Assembly (NCBI GenBank): GCA_002839435.1
Contig: PGYA01000014.1
Location: 16,270-80,269 of the forward strand
DNA from: Candidatus Riflebacteria bacterium HGW-Riflebacteria-2
GTDB lineage: Bacteria > Muiribacteriota > Ozemobacteria > Ozemobacterales > Ozemobacteraceae
Direction: 5' to 3'
Length of the DNA: 64,000 nucleotides
Shown in pieces: positions 34,233 through 43,300 of this stretch. The position numbers and the translations under genes were made by a program. Every line of letters starts with the position of its first letter. Positions within the stretch are counted from its first letter, which is position 1. Below the pieces are notes generated by a model, which made no database searches, was not told the DNA's origin, and saw only the letters and a program-made list of their open reading frames with translations.

Positions 34233-34835
34233 ATGAAACGAATAGACATATCGCAACTGTTAGCTGATCAGACTCTTTTAGAGCAGCTGTACAGCGATCT
34301 CGACGCCGGTGCGGTCGCGATAATACCGACCGACACTTTGTACGGCTTCGCGGTCGCGGCACATCTGCCGGATGCCGTGGCGCGAATATACGCGATCAAG
34401 AATCGCGATGCCCGCAAGCCGCTGATCTTGTTTTTGAACGCAATTGAACAGCTCGCGCATAACGGGTTCGACGTTTCGTCTGGCTTGCTGGAGACTTTGC
34501 AGAAGCACTGGCCCGGCGCGCTGACGGCAATTTTACATAAGCCTGAAAATCAGCATTTCTGCGCATTCTCTTTTGCAAAACTCGGGGTACGTATCCCGGC
34601 ACACGCACAACTGCAGCAACTTCTCGTCGGCTACCAGCACAAGCTGCTGACCACCAGCGCCAATCGCTCGGGCGAACCTTCAGACTGCGACCCCGACAAG
34701 CTGGCCGCCGAATTCGCCGGCGAAATCGACTGGCTCATCGACGGCGGCACGCTCAAACCCGCGCTGCCTTCGACCGTAGCCGACTTCACCGTAACCCCAC
34801 CGCTGATACTCCGCCAGGGAGCAGTCAGAATATAG
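34233..34835 (+). CDS. tsaC: L-threonylcarbamoyladenylate synthase (TsaC/Sua5/YwlC family)
   Basis: A 200-residue YrdC-domain protein. AIIPTDTLYGFAVAAHLPDA, RIYAIKNRDARKPLILFLN, GVRIPAHA and TTSANRSGEPSD are the family's substrate-binding blocks. It makes threonylcarbamoyl-AMP for the t6A modification at position 37 of ANN-decoding tRNAs. The short length fits the single-domain TsaC form without the Sua5 C-terminal domain. AAGGA lies 8 nt before the ATG. The prfA-prmC-tsaC/sua5 order is conserved widely. Confidence 0.93.
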   Translation: MKRIDISQLLADQTLLEQLYSDLDAGAVAIIPTDTLYGFAVAAHLPDAVARIYAIKNRDARKPLILFLNAIEQLAHNGFDVSSGLLETLQKHWPGALTAILHKPENQHFCAFSFAKLGVRIPAHAQLQQLLVGYQHKLLTTSANRSGEPSDCDPDKLAAEFAGEIDWLIDGGTLKPALPSTVADFTVTPPLILRQGAVRI

Positions 34836-34888
34836 TTCAGAGATTCTGTTAGATGAACGATGAATTTTATCGAACCGTCTGATGGCGA

Positions 34889-34910
34889 AGCTTTTGTATA
34901 TATAAAAGCT
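34889..34910. terminator. Possible bidirectional hairpin between convergent genes
   Basis: AGCTTTT (34889-34895) and AAAAGCT (34904-34910) form a perfect 7-bp inverted repeat in the 126-bp gap between the convergent tsaC and zinc-finger sensor genes. The stem is A/T-rich and no long T run follows, so terminator strength is doubtful. Confidence 0.35.
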
Positions 34911-34961
34911 GATTTATGATTGCTCAGTGAAGACGACTGGTTTGGCCGGTACAAATCTGTC

Positions 34962-36194
34962 TCACTCTTCATCATCCATTTTTTTCATTTCGATTTCATA
35001 GCAATGCGGGCACATGCCATGCGTAAATTCGGCATCAGAATGCTCGAGCAGATAGTCTTCAAGCTTGTCCCAGGCTCCTTCATCATTGCGAATCTTTTTG
35101 CAATATGAACAGATAGGGATTACCCCGCGCAGGTTCTTTATCTCGTCAATGGCCTGGTGAAGTTCTGCAATCAGCCTGGCTTTTTCAGTAATTTCTGACT
35201 TCAAATCTTGCGCGATGGCGGCATTGTGCAATGCCAGACCGCATACTCCGGCAACAGAAAGCGCCAGGTTAAGGGAGTTGTCTAAATTAGCAGGAAACAT
35301 TACCCGGTCGATTTTTAGCATGCCAAAAAAGCGTTCATGACTGTGCAGAGCCAACAAGAAGCCATCACCCGAGTCTGCCAGCATGAAACCATTCTTTTTT
35401 GCACTTTCCCAATGATCCTCGCAGATCGCGGTATGAGCTGTATCTGAAATGAATTCGAGCTTATCAGGTGCAAACAGCATTGAGAAGAGTTCTTTAATGG
35501 TCGCAACCGGATCTTGTTCTATCTCCAGGCATGCCAGTCTGCCAAGAAAATCCATAGCCATCGCATAGTCCGCAACGCGCTTCTGCGAGAGAGCCAGGTG
35601 AGCCTGTAGCCTATTCGCGTGCCATTTTTCAATTGTGTTGCCCAGCATCATCTGCAAAAAATCTAGACCCACCGGAATTTGATGATATGGTCTGGCGACA
35701 AACTCTGAGAACTCCTTGAGCTGTTGGTAGCTGTCGTCACTTATGCCGGTATCGAGCAATACCAGCTTCTTGACCGACTGCTCAAAAAAATCACGGGCCA
35801 TTGCCCGGTCGAAACCCATCTCTTTTATCTTTTCGGGCCAGCATGCGAGCCATCCGGGCGTTAACAGATAAGCCCCTTCTTTCAACAGTTCATCAACCAT
35901 GCTTTTGCTGCAGGTAAGATGAAAACACTGTTGCAGGTAGTTCACTTTGCAATGCTTTTCGCTTCCCGGAGTATTCATTAGTTCGCTGGCGCAACAACTG
36001 CCGAACAGTTGTACAGAAGAATTTTTCGCGCCTGCTTTGGCAAGTTCGTCAAATTCTGCCGGGGATATCGGTGGGCGCCCGCACCGGGCCGGGAAAACAA
36101 GCAGCTCGACATCGGCAAAATGTTTGTCTGAAAGCACGCGCCTGGCTTCTTCGCTGAAGTTTTTACATATCAGCAATTTTAAAGTGCTGGTCAT
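34962..36194 (-). CDS. DUF1638-like / GAF-like sensor with C-terminal zinc-finger-type motif
   Basis: A 410-residue soluble protein with three parts. Residues 1-195 resemble DUF1638 proteins (LLTPGWLACWPEKIKEMG, KKLVLLDTG). Residues 205-345 look like a GAF-type sensor domain. The last 60 residues carry the CSYCKKIRNDEGAWDKLEDY and FTHGMCPHC module that often ends PAS/GAF sensor and response-regulator proteins and probably binds zinc. DUF1638 proteins are known to me beside corrinoid methyltransferase genes. Here the gene overlaps a UroD-type methyltransferase by 4 nt, so it probably senses the state or substrate of that system. Exact function unknown. Confidence 0.7.
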   Translation of the reverse strand: MTSTLKLLICKNFSEEARRVLSDKHFADVELLVFPARCGRPPISPAEFDELAKAGAKNSSVQLFGSCCASELMNTPGSEKHCKVNYLQQCFHLTCSKSMVDELLKEGAYLLTPGWLACWPEKIKEMGFDRAMARDFFEQSVKKLVLLDTGISDDSYQQLKEFSEFVARPYHQIPVGLDFLQMMLGNTIEKWHANRLQAHLALSQKRVADYAMAMDFLGRLACLEIEQDPVATIKELFSMLFAPDKLEFISDTAHTAICEDHWESAKKNGFMLADSGDGFLLALHSHERFFGMLKIDRVMFPANLDNSLNLALSVAGVCGLALHNAAIAQDLKSEITEKARLIAELHQAIDEIKNLRGVIPICSYCKKIRNDEGAWDKLEDYLLEHSDAEFTHGMCPHCYEIEMKKMDDEE

Positions 36195-37231
36195 TTCTTG
36201 CTATACCAGCCCCATTTATGAACGGCTTGCGAAATAGCCATCAGCACATCATCAGGAACCTGCCAGGGTATTTCACCGTGGTTATCGGAAAGAATAAAAC
36301 CGCCACCGGCTGCGGCCTGCTGTATGGCGCTTTTTACCTCGTTCTCAGTTTGTTCTGGCGTCCATCTTCGCATCTCAATACCGTTAAGATTTCCGAGAAC
36401 AGTCGTCTTGCTACGACAGGCTGCTTTGACTGCCAACAGGTCTTCGTTGCAGCTGACACCTACCGCCGCGGTGCCGGTATTGGCAATGTCTGCGACTACC
36501 GGCAGGCCGTTTCCTGATGCCAGATGCGTGGCAGTCGGCCCATTGATGCGGGCAAGAGTACGTTTCGCAACTTCGTAGCCGGTCTTGAGATACAGATCGC
36601 GAGGTGTGATAGTAGATGAAGAAACCGGGTCAAAATAGCAGATTGCGGTGGCACCGGCCTCGAGTTGCGCGTTGGCCCAGTTCACACAAAATTCTTCGTT
36701 AACGGCCATCAGCCTCTCAAACAAGATCGGCTCAGCAAACATTAAATCAAAGTATTGCGAAAACCCCATCTGCATAACCGGCAACGAAAATGGCGACATG
36801 ACTACTCCGATGATTGGAGCTTCGTCCTTAATCATTTTTTTCATAATCCTGGTTGCCTCAAGAACTTTAACCAGGCAGGGTGACTGCTTAATATCGGGCA
36901 CCCGGAGTGTCTTAATGTCGGCAAATGAGCCAATGATTGGTTCTCCGGAGTTTGGCGGCCCATCTTCAGAATAAATTACGCTGCCGCCCCAGGCTTCTAC
37001 TTCTACTGGCGCATAAAAGAAACTGTAAAGGCAGTCGTGTCCATACTTTTTCCGCATCCTGATCTGGCCTTCGGCAACATTCTCAGCTTTTGAGAAATAT
37101 TCACGGATCGTCATATTCAGCTCTTTAGCGCCATGCATGGTCAGAAGAAGGAAAAATGGAACCCGGTCAGGCTCTTTATGGCCCAGGGTTGTCAGGACAC
37201 GCTGCAATGAAGTCATTGTTTCCATGCTCAT
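36191..37231 (-). CDS. UroD/MtaA-like corrinoid methyltransferase with altered zinc ligands
   Basis: A 346-residue TIM-barrel protein of the uroporphyrinogen-decarboxylase/MtaA-CmuA superfamily (opening TSLQRVLTTLGHKEPDRVPF). Characterised MtaA/MtbA enzymes bind zinc with H-x-C plus a later Cys. Here the first motif is His236-Leu-Ala238, and the later position reads SDNHGEIPW with His318, so both Cys ligands are missing. It may use a His-based site, act on another substrate, or sense rather than catalyse. The ATG at 37231 overlaps the corrinoid-protein stop (ATGA) and has GGAGGA upstream; the long upstream frame extension is rejected. Operon with the corrinoid protein strongly suggests methyl-group chemistry. 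Confidence 0.8.
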   Translation of the reverse strand: MSMETMTSLQRVLTTLGHKEPDRVPFFLLLTMHGAKELNMTIREYFSKAENVAEGQIRMRKKYGHDCLYSFFYAPVEVEAWGGSVIYSEDGPPNSGEPIIGSFADIKTLRVPDIKQSPCLVKVLEATRIMKKMIKDEAPIIGVVMSPFSLPVMQMGFSQYFDLMFAEPILFERLMAVNEEFCVNWANAQLEAGATAICYFDPVSSSTITPRDLYLKTGYEVAKRTLARINGPTATHLASGNGLPVVADIANTGTAAVGVSCNEDLLAVKAACRSKTTVLGNLNGIEMRRWTPEQTENEVKSAIQQAAAGGGFILSDNHGEIPWQVPDDVLMAISQAVHKWGWYSKK

Positions 37232-37881
37232 GCCATCTCCTCCATAATGCGGTGAATGACTTTGAGGGCGTCTGCGATGTTGGCTCCTGTGGCATCGGCG
37301 CCGACTTCCTGCCAGAGTTGCTGGTCGAAACGGAAAGGAGCGCCACCAACCACGATTTTTGCCTTGCACTTCTGCTGTTTCAGACGCTCAACTACCTGCT
37401 TGACATGCAGGGCAGATGGCAGCATCAGAACAGAAATCAGCACAATTCGAAGCTTGTGCTCAATTGTCTGGCGGACAAGTTCGTCTACGCCAACTCTTCC
37501 CAGGTCGAGAAGTTCATAGCCACTCGCCCGGAGAGATGAATATATAATAGTCTTTCCCAGGGAATGATAATCGTTGAGAGCGGCTATTGCCATGGCGGGC
37601 TGACTTGTTCTATTCGGACTCGCCGGCGGCAATATGGTGTCTACAAGACGCTCACAGATGCGACCGCTCATGTACACCTGAGATAAGGCAATGAGCCCTT
37701 TGTCCCAGTCATCACCGATCTTTTCCAATGCCGGCATTACTACCTGCTCGACAAAAACGATGGGCTCGACCGCTTCGCATGCCTGCGTCAAAATCTTTGT
37801 GGCAGCTCTTTGATCCATGTCGAGAAGGGCTTTTTCAAAATCCTGCGACAGCAAGTTATTCATTCCAACCCGGCCTTTCAT
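37228..37881 (-). CDS. Corrinoid-binding protein (MtaC/MtbC-like)
   Basis: A 217-residue two-domain corrinoid protein. The N-terminal helical cap (about 8-85) is followed by a Rossmann B12-binding domain with the base-off ligand motif D104-x-H106-x-x-G109 (NDYHSLGKT). The later IVVGGAPF corresponds to the GG loop at the cobalamin tail. It should carry a methyl group on cobalt and exchange it with the UroD-type protein encoded next. It lacks the Wx9EH light-sensor motif seen in the neighbouring 39190-40284 gene. Two starts are possible (37881 or 37863). It is the first gene of a three-gene operon with a good promoter. Confidence 0.88.
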   Translation of the reverse strand: MKGRVGMNNLLSQDFEKALLDMDQRAATKILTQACEAVEPIVFVEQVVMPALEKIGDDWDKGLIALSQVYMSGRICERLVDTILPPASPNRTSQPAMAIAALNDYHSLGKTIIYSSLRASGYELLDLGRVGVDELVRQTIEHKLRIVLISVLMLPSALHVKQVVERLKQQKCKAKIVVGGAPFRFDQQLWQEVGADATGANIADALKVIHRIMEEMA

Positions 37882-37927
37882 CTGCGAAGAACCTTTAAAA
37901 GAGGCTCACAGAGTATCATGACATAAT

Positions 37928-37954
37928 ATTGCGTGGTCAGAAAAATCACGTAAT
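37928..37954. promoter_or_regulatory. Palindrome in the leader of the corrinoid operon
   Basis: ATTGCGTG (37928-37935) and CACGTAAT (37947-37954) form a 7-of-8 inverted repeat with an 11-nt loop. It lies about 15-40 nt downstream of the predicted transcription start of the corrinoid operon. It could be an operator or an RNA hairpin. Confidence 0.35.
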
Positions 37955-37974
37955 CAGCAGTATCAGTGTAGTTG

Positions 37975-38003
37975 ATCATACCAGTATACGTGTGCTTAGT
38001 CAA
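37975..38003 (-). promoter_or_regulatory. Sigma-70 promoter of the corrinoid/methyltransferase operon
   Basis: On the minus strand TTGACT (37998-38003) and TATGAT (37975-37980) are separated by exactly 17 bp, and TGG precedes the -10 (extended -10). It is the same TGGTATGAT form seen at 182-190. The leader to the first ATG is about 87 nt. Confidence 0.7.
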
Positions 38004-38012
38004 TTTATGGGG

Positions 38013-39197
38013 TCACGTCACCAAAGGTATTTCGAAGCCGACCAGGGTAAGGTCATCTTGAGCGGCAAGGGGCGCGCCGAAGGTGTCGTTTTGGGTCGTT
38101 ACCGCATCAACTGAGTGTTGTAAAGCTTCCTGCTTTTTGCTTTCCAGAGTTGCCAGCAGTTCTTCCTCGCCAAAAAACGCTCCTGCCGGGTTTCTGCGTT
38201 CAGTGATGCCGTCAGAATAAAGGTAAACCCGGTCGCCAGGCTGTAGTTCCAGCGTCTGCACATCGACCAGTTCTGCCTGGTCGAGTCCGATAAAAGGGCC
38301 ACCGCCTTTAAGCAGCCTCGAAGGCTGTTCGCGCCTGACCAATATTGGATCAGGGTGTCCGGCGTTGACCCAGGTCATGCGGCGATATTCCGGGTCTATT
38401 TCGAGATAAACCATACTGAAGTAAAGATTGAATCTTTCGATCGGGAATTCCTGCTCAAGCTTTGCCAGCAATAGTGGCATGTCTGATTTGGTGTCAGGGT
38501 CGGCATCGCAGGAAGTGATTATCTGCTGAATACTTTGCGTCGCAGCAATACCCATCATGGCGGAAGCCAGTCCGTGCCCGGAAACATCGAGTATGTACAC
38601 AGCGACCCGGCCGTCTTTGCGTATGAAGATATTGAAATAGTCGCCGCTGATGCTCTCGCAGGGTCTGAATAACCATGCCGCCTGTATATCGGCAAAGCGA
38701 TTGCCTTCTGGAAGAAAACGATTCTGCAACCATGAAGCCGCGTTGAGACCCTGTTGTAGCTCAATGTTCTGCTTTCTGATTCTGGCCAGAAGACTCTGAA
38801 TCTGGCCGGCAAAACCGCTGACTTCGTTAAGCCCGGTCGTGCTGCGGTCGCCGATGACTTCGCCCCAGCCGATGAAATTTTCTCCGTCAGCAACAGAAAA
38901 CAGTCGGCAGGGGCGGTTGCTCATGGCCAGTCTGACAAGCAGTGGCGAAACGCCGCTGTAACCGGTCAGATCAGCCATGCACAGGCTGTTTTCCTGTGCC
39001 ACTGCAGCAAGAAAAATCTCTTCAAACTTCCTACCGACCGGCCCGTCCGGTTCCCCGATAATTTTGCGCAGGCTGTCGCTGCAGGCCAGAATCGAGCCGT
39101 CCGGCGCAAGTCTTAACAGAAAAACACGCTCAGAAAGATCGAGAAGTTTCTGCAGACCGTCAGGTATAATCCCGCTAAAATCGTGCGGTTCAGCCAA
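38013..39197 (-). CDS. PAS-SpoIIE (PP2C-type) serine/threonine phosphatase
   Basis: A 394-residue soluble protein. A PAS-like domain (about 15-130) is followed by a short coiled linker (140-170). The SpoIIE/RsbU-type phosphatase domain (180-390) has metal-binding Asp motifs in SISGDYFNIF, YILDVSGHGLASAMMG, GDRVYLYSDGITE and QDDLTLV. Such phosphatases usually dephosphorylate STAS anti-anti-sigma factors to activate an alternative sigma factor. The TTG start at 39197 has an excellent GGAGG 7 nt upstream inside the end of the B12-protein gene (8-nt overlap), so the B12 protein is very likely its regulator. An RsbW-like kinase is encoded at 52797-53309. Confidence 0.9.
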   Translation of the reverse strand: MAEPHDFSGIIPDGLQKLLDLSERVFLLRLAPDGSILACSDSLRKIIGEPDGPVGRKFEEIFLAAVAQENSLCMADLTGYSGVSPLLVRLAMSNRPCRLFSVADGENFIGWGEVIGDRSTTGLNEVSGFAGQIQSLLARIRKQNIELQQGLNAASWLQNRFLPEGNRFADIQAAWLFRPCESISGDYFNIFIRKDGRVAVYILDVSGHGLASAMMGIAATQSIQQIITSCDADPDTKSDMPLLLAKLEQEFPIERFNLYFSMVYLEIDPEYRRMTWVNAGHPDPILVRREQPSRLLKGGGPFIGLDQAELVDVQTLELQPGDRVYLYSDGITERRNPAGAFFGEEELLATLESKKQEALQHSVDAVTTQNDTFGAPLAAQDDLTLVGFEIPLVT

Positions 39198-40284
39198 CCG
39201 CCCACCTCCTGGCTTGTTTTATGGCTTCTTCGAGGTCGCTGACGATCAAGGCGCCAGGCAGGCAGGCAGCTGCTTCAGCAAACATCGAAAAAACCAGGCC
39301 GCCAACAAGAATGTTGATCTGTTTGAGCTCGGCGTCGCTCTTAAAAGTGTCAATAATGCGCTTGACATGATGCAGGTGATATGGCATTGCCAGCGAGATT
39401 CCGATAAAGCGGGGCTTAACGCGGCGTGTCATGTGTGTCAGGTCTGACAGGGGCATGTTGGCGCCGAGATAGATGACTTCCCAGCCGTCGCTTTCAAAGG
39501 CGTGCGCCGTCATGCGGGCGCCAAGGTCGTGCTGTTCGTTGGTTGCAGCCGTGATAATGGCACGGCCACGTTTGCCTGAACCCGCGACCGATCTTGTCTG
39601 CAAATTAGCTACAACTGTCTGGGCAAGCGAAGTCGCGAGGTGTTCATCGGCTACCGTCAACTCACCACGCGCCCACCTGGCGCCGACTTCATACATGGCA
39701 GGCCGCATGGTGTCACTATAAAACCGGCGCAGACTCTCGCCCGGATTGAGGTTTTTCTCGCCCTGCTCGATGCTGTCTGGCAAATCCTGCTGCAACAGTC
39801 CATTCAAAAATTTTTCAGCGTCTGCTGTCATGTTCGCGCCATTCTTAGCAACCAGATTCCTGGTCAGTTCCATTAAATTCTCGTGTCTGGCCAGCATCCA
39901 GTCGTATACCGGAATAATCTCGGCAGCAGCGGCTGGCGGCAATTCCTTTTCTATTGCCTGCTTCCAGGCAGCCAGGGCGATGGGAAAATAGCTGAGCGAA
40001 AATCCATGCTGGTTGTAGGTTCTATAAACCCAGGGTATTACTGAGGCGAGAAGACGGAAAGCGCTAAGATGCAGAACTGTTGTCAGAAACAGAGCATGAT
40101 TTCGATGGTTGTCCTGCATCAGTTCTATCGCATCTGTGCTGCCGATGATTTCTGCCAGGTCGGGTCGCGTGAGCAGCGACTGGTTGACTCTCTCTGCCAG
40201 AAGCCCTTTGCGGGCATCGTATGCCTCTGCGGCGGTTCTTGATATCTTCGCCAGGCAGTCAGTCGTTGCCAGAAATTTTTCCAT
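39190..40284 (-). CDS. CarH-like cobalamin-binding sensor (putative B12 photoreceptor) without MerR domain
   Basis: A 364-residue soluble protein. Residues 1-185 are a helical N-terminal domain of no family I can name, possibly globin-like. Residues 190-235 form a B12-binding helical cap with Trp204 and Glu214-His215, an exact Wx9EH motif. Residues 238-360 are a Rossmann B12-binding domain with E250-x-H252-x-x-G255 and later ILVGGLVF. These signatures, with near-identical spacing (48 residues from Trp to lower-ligand His, 46 in Thermus CarH), mark adenosylcobalamin light sensors of the CarH type. CarH joins them to a MerR DNA-binding domain; here a phosphatase gene follows instead. GGAGAG precedes the ATG. 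Light sensing is inference from motifs. Confidence 0.82.
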   Translation of the reverse strand: MEKFLATTDCLAKISRTAAEAYDARKGLLAERVNQSLLTRPDLAEIIGSTDAIELMQDNHRNHALFLTTVLHLSAFRLLASVIPWVYRTYNQHGFSLSYFPIALAAWKQAIEKELPPAAAAEIIPVYDWMLARHENLMELTRNLVAKNGANMTADAEKFLNGLLQQDLPDSIEQGEKNLNPGESLRRFYSDTMRPAMYEVGARWARGELTVADEHLATSLAQTVVANLQTRSVAGSGKRGRAIITAATNEQHDLGARMTAHAFESDGWEVIYLGANMPLSDLTHMTRRVKPRFIGISLAMPYHLHHVKRIIDTFKSDAELKQINILVGGLVFSMFAEAAACLPGALIVSDLEEAIKQARRWAVG

Positions 40285-40353
40285 ATATCTCTCCTGCAGG
40301 GGTTTTCCGAGTTGCTCTATAGGGGGCTTTCTAAATTATCCGGTCAGTGAAAT

Positions 40354-43300
40354 TTACTGTTCTGTGTCGCCATTATGAATTACATGATATACCTTTCGCG
40401 CGAGATCGGCGATAAGAAATGGCTTCTGAATAAAGTGAACGCCGTCTTCAAGAATGCCCTCGGGAGCGATTATATCAGCGGTATAACCCGACATGAACAG
40501 AACCTTGATTCCGGGGTGGAGCACTAAAATTTGTTTTGCCAGTTCCGCGCCACTCATTTCCGGCATGATGACGTCTGTCAGTAGAAGGCCGATTGTCTCG
40601 CCCTGTTCTTTGGCCAGTCTGAGACCTTCGCCGGGAGTGTGTGCCGCAAGAATTCGGTAATTGAGCTTTTCCAGCATTGTTTGACTCATCTTGAGAAGCG
40701 GCAGTTCGTCTTCGACAATTAGAATAGTCTCATTGTTACCAAGCGGAATCGTCAGTGTCGGTTCGGCTTCTGAATTACCTTCACTATTGTTATCGCAAGG
40801 CAGGTAAATGTCAAAATTCGAGCCTTTGCCCGGAGTGCTGGTAACTTCGATAAAGCCATGGTTCTGTTGCGTGATACCATATACGGTCGCCAGGCCGAGG
40901 CCGGTGCCCAAGCCAGCCGCTTTTGTGGTAAAAAATGGCTCGAAAAGCTTACTCATTGTCTCCTTATCCATACCGCCGCCGTTGTCTTTTACTGAAAGCC
41001 TGATAAATGTACCAGGCATGAAGTTTGGTTTTGCGGCGCAGACAGCATCATCTATGGTTTCCAGACTGGTTTTTATGACAATCTCGCCGACATTATTGAT
41101 TGCGTCGCGCGCGTTTACACACAGGTTTGCCAGTATCTGGTCGATCTGCGACGGATCCATGTTTACCATACAGCTGTATTTGGCCGGCTTCCAGATTAGT
41201 TCGATATTTTCGCCGATCAGCCGCCGCAGCATTTTCAACATTCCCTCAACGGTCGCATTCAGGTCGAGAGTTTGCGGTGAAATCGTCTGTCTGCTGGCAA
41301 AGGCCAGCAGCTGGCGGGTGATATCACGAGAGCGGCCGGCGGCCTTGAGAATCTCTTCAAGGTATGAGTGAAGTGGGTTGTCCCGGGTAACTTTATCCAT
41401 GCCCATTTCGGCAAAACCGATAATGACACCCAGCATATTGTTGAAGTCATGTGCCACGCCGCCGGCCAGTCGGCCAACCGATTCAATTTTCTGGGCCTGA
41501 ATGAACTGTCTGGTTAATCTGACCCGTTCGCTTATGTCGAGAGCTATTTCTATGGCACCGATTATTTTACCATCGGCATTGCGCACCGGCGTAGAGCGAA
41601 CATCCCAGTGCTGTCGACTGGAATCGTCGTCGCCCGAGCCGCTGATAATTTCTCCCTGGCCCTTTTCGCCGGTTTTAAAAGTTATGCTGCTGGGGCAATT
41701 TTTGCATGGTTCATTCAGCCCCCAAGCTTCGTAGCATTTTTTGCCGTTGATTGCTTCGGCAGACTTTCCGGTGACTTCTTCGAGAGCTTTGTTGTGCCAG
41801 ATAACATTAAATTCTGTATCATGAAACAGGGTCAGCATGGGAGCGTTTTTCAGCAGCTCCTCCTGAAAGCGGATCTGCTCTTTACTTGTTTTCAGCGATT
41901 CTTCAGCCTGTTTGCGCTTATTGATATCGCGACCGACTCCGATGATTGCGCTGATTTTGCCGTGCTCATCCAGTATTGCCGTGTCGAGCCAGGCCAGCCA
42001 CAACCAGCCTCCAGCTGTCATGGCGCGCTGCTCCATATAAGCAGTATGTGGCGGCGTGTTGAGTGCTTGCATGGCTTCAGCTGTTGCAGCCTGGTCATCT
42101 TCGTGAACCAGGGGCATGAATTGCTGCCCGAGCAGTTCTTCTTCGGTTTTGCCGAACAGGCGGCAATAGGATGGGCTGGCGAAGAGAAAGCGGCCCGCCG
42201 GATCGACCTTTACCACCAAATCGGTCTGGTTCTCAACGATCAGCCGGTATTTTTCTTCGCTTTGGCGTAGTCTGCTTTCAATTTTTTTGCGATAGCTGAT
42301 GTCCTGAAAGGAGCCTTCAACCTTGATTATCTGGCCGGTTTCGTCGCGAACCGCCTGCCCGGTCGTTCTTACCCAAATCCTCTTTCCATTGCCGGTAAGT
42401 ATTTCGTGTTCTTCGTCGTATGGTATGCCTTTGTCGGCGCAATCTTTGAAAACCTTTGTAATAACGCCGTGACACTCGGGGGTATAAAAGTTGATAGCCT
42501 CTTCTATGGTCGGCGAAAATCCCGCCGGCATCTCATGAATGGCAGCAACTTCTTCTGACCAGGTACATATGTTGGTTGCCAGATCTACGCTCCAGCCGCC
42601 AAAGTGCGCTACCCGGCCGGCAGTGTCGAGCAGCGCTTTGTTCGCTCTCAGTGTGTTCTCTGCCCGGATGCGTTCGGTAATGTCCACGCCAAGGCATGTT
42701 ACATCCATGATTTCACCATTCGCGTTTTTGGTGGCAACGTTCGACCAGCATATGCTAAGCCGGTTCCCGTCGCGCTTAAGAATTTCGTTCTCATGAGTGG
42801 AATGGCCAAAAGCATTTTCTTTACTTATACTTGCCAGAAATACATTGCGAATTTCAGCGCGAATCTCTGCCGGGATGAACATCTCGAACCAGTCCATGCC
42901 AATTACTTCTTTTCTCGACCAGCCGGTCAAATTAAGAAAGTGCTTGTTGGCAAAGGTTATCTGACCCTGAGGGTCAATGCTTATCCCGATCTGCGGAGTA
43001 TTGACCAGAATGTTGCGCCACTTTCTTTCGCTTTCCTGCAGCGCAATAGTGCGTTTATAGATGAGGTCTTCGAGGTTCTGCTTTTCGTTGCACAGTGCAT
43101 CTTCAGCCTGTTTGATACGCAAGGCAACCTTGATCTGGCAAATCAACTCGCCGGGATCTACCGGACTTGCCAGGAGAGAGTTGGCGCCAGCTGCAAGACC
43201 TCTGATGCAGGTATCTGTGCCGGTTTTGCCGTCAGTAACCAGAATTACCGGTATATGACTGGTTGCATTGTCACTTCTAAGACTCTGGCAGCAATCAAGA

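Noticed and set aside
37232..37369. 46-residue Arg-rich extension of the UroD-like frame
   Set aside because: It overlaps the corrinoid gene out of frame; the ATGA overlap and GGAGGA site place the start at 37231.
41608..42270. 220-residue open frame antisense to the REC-PAS4-HK-REC gene
   Set aside because: The opposite strand encodes conserved PAS domains; the antisense frame has no protein-like motifs.
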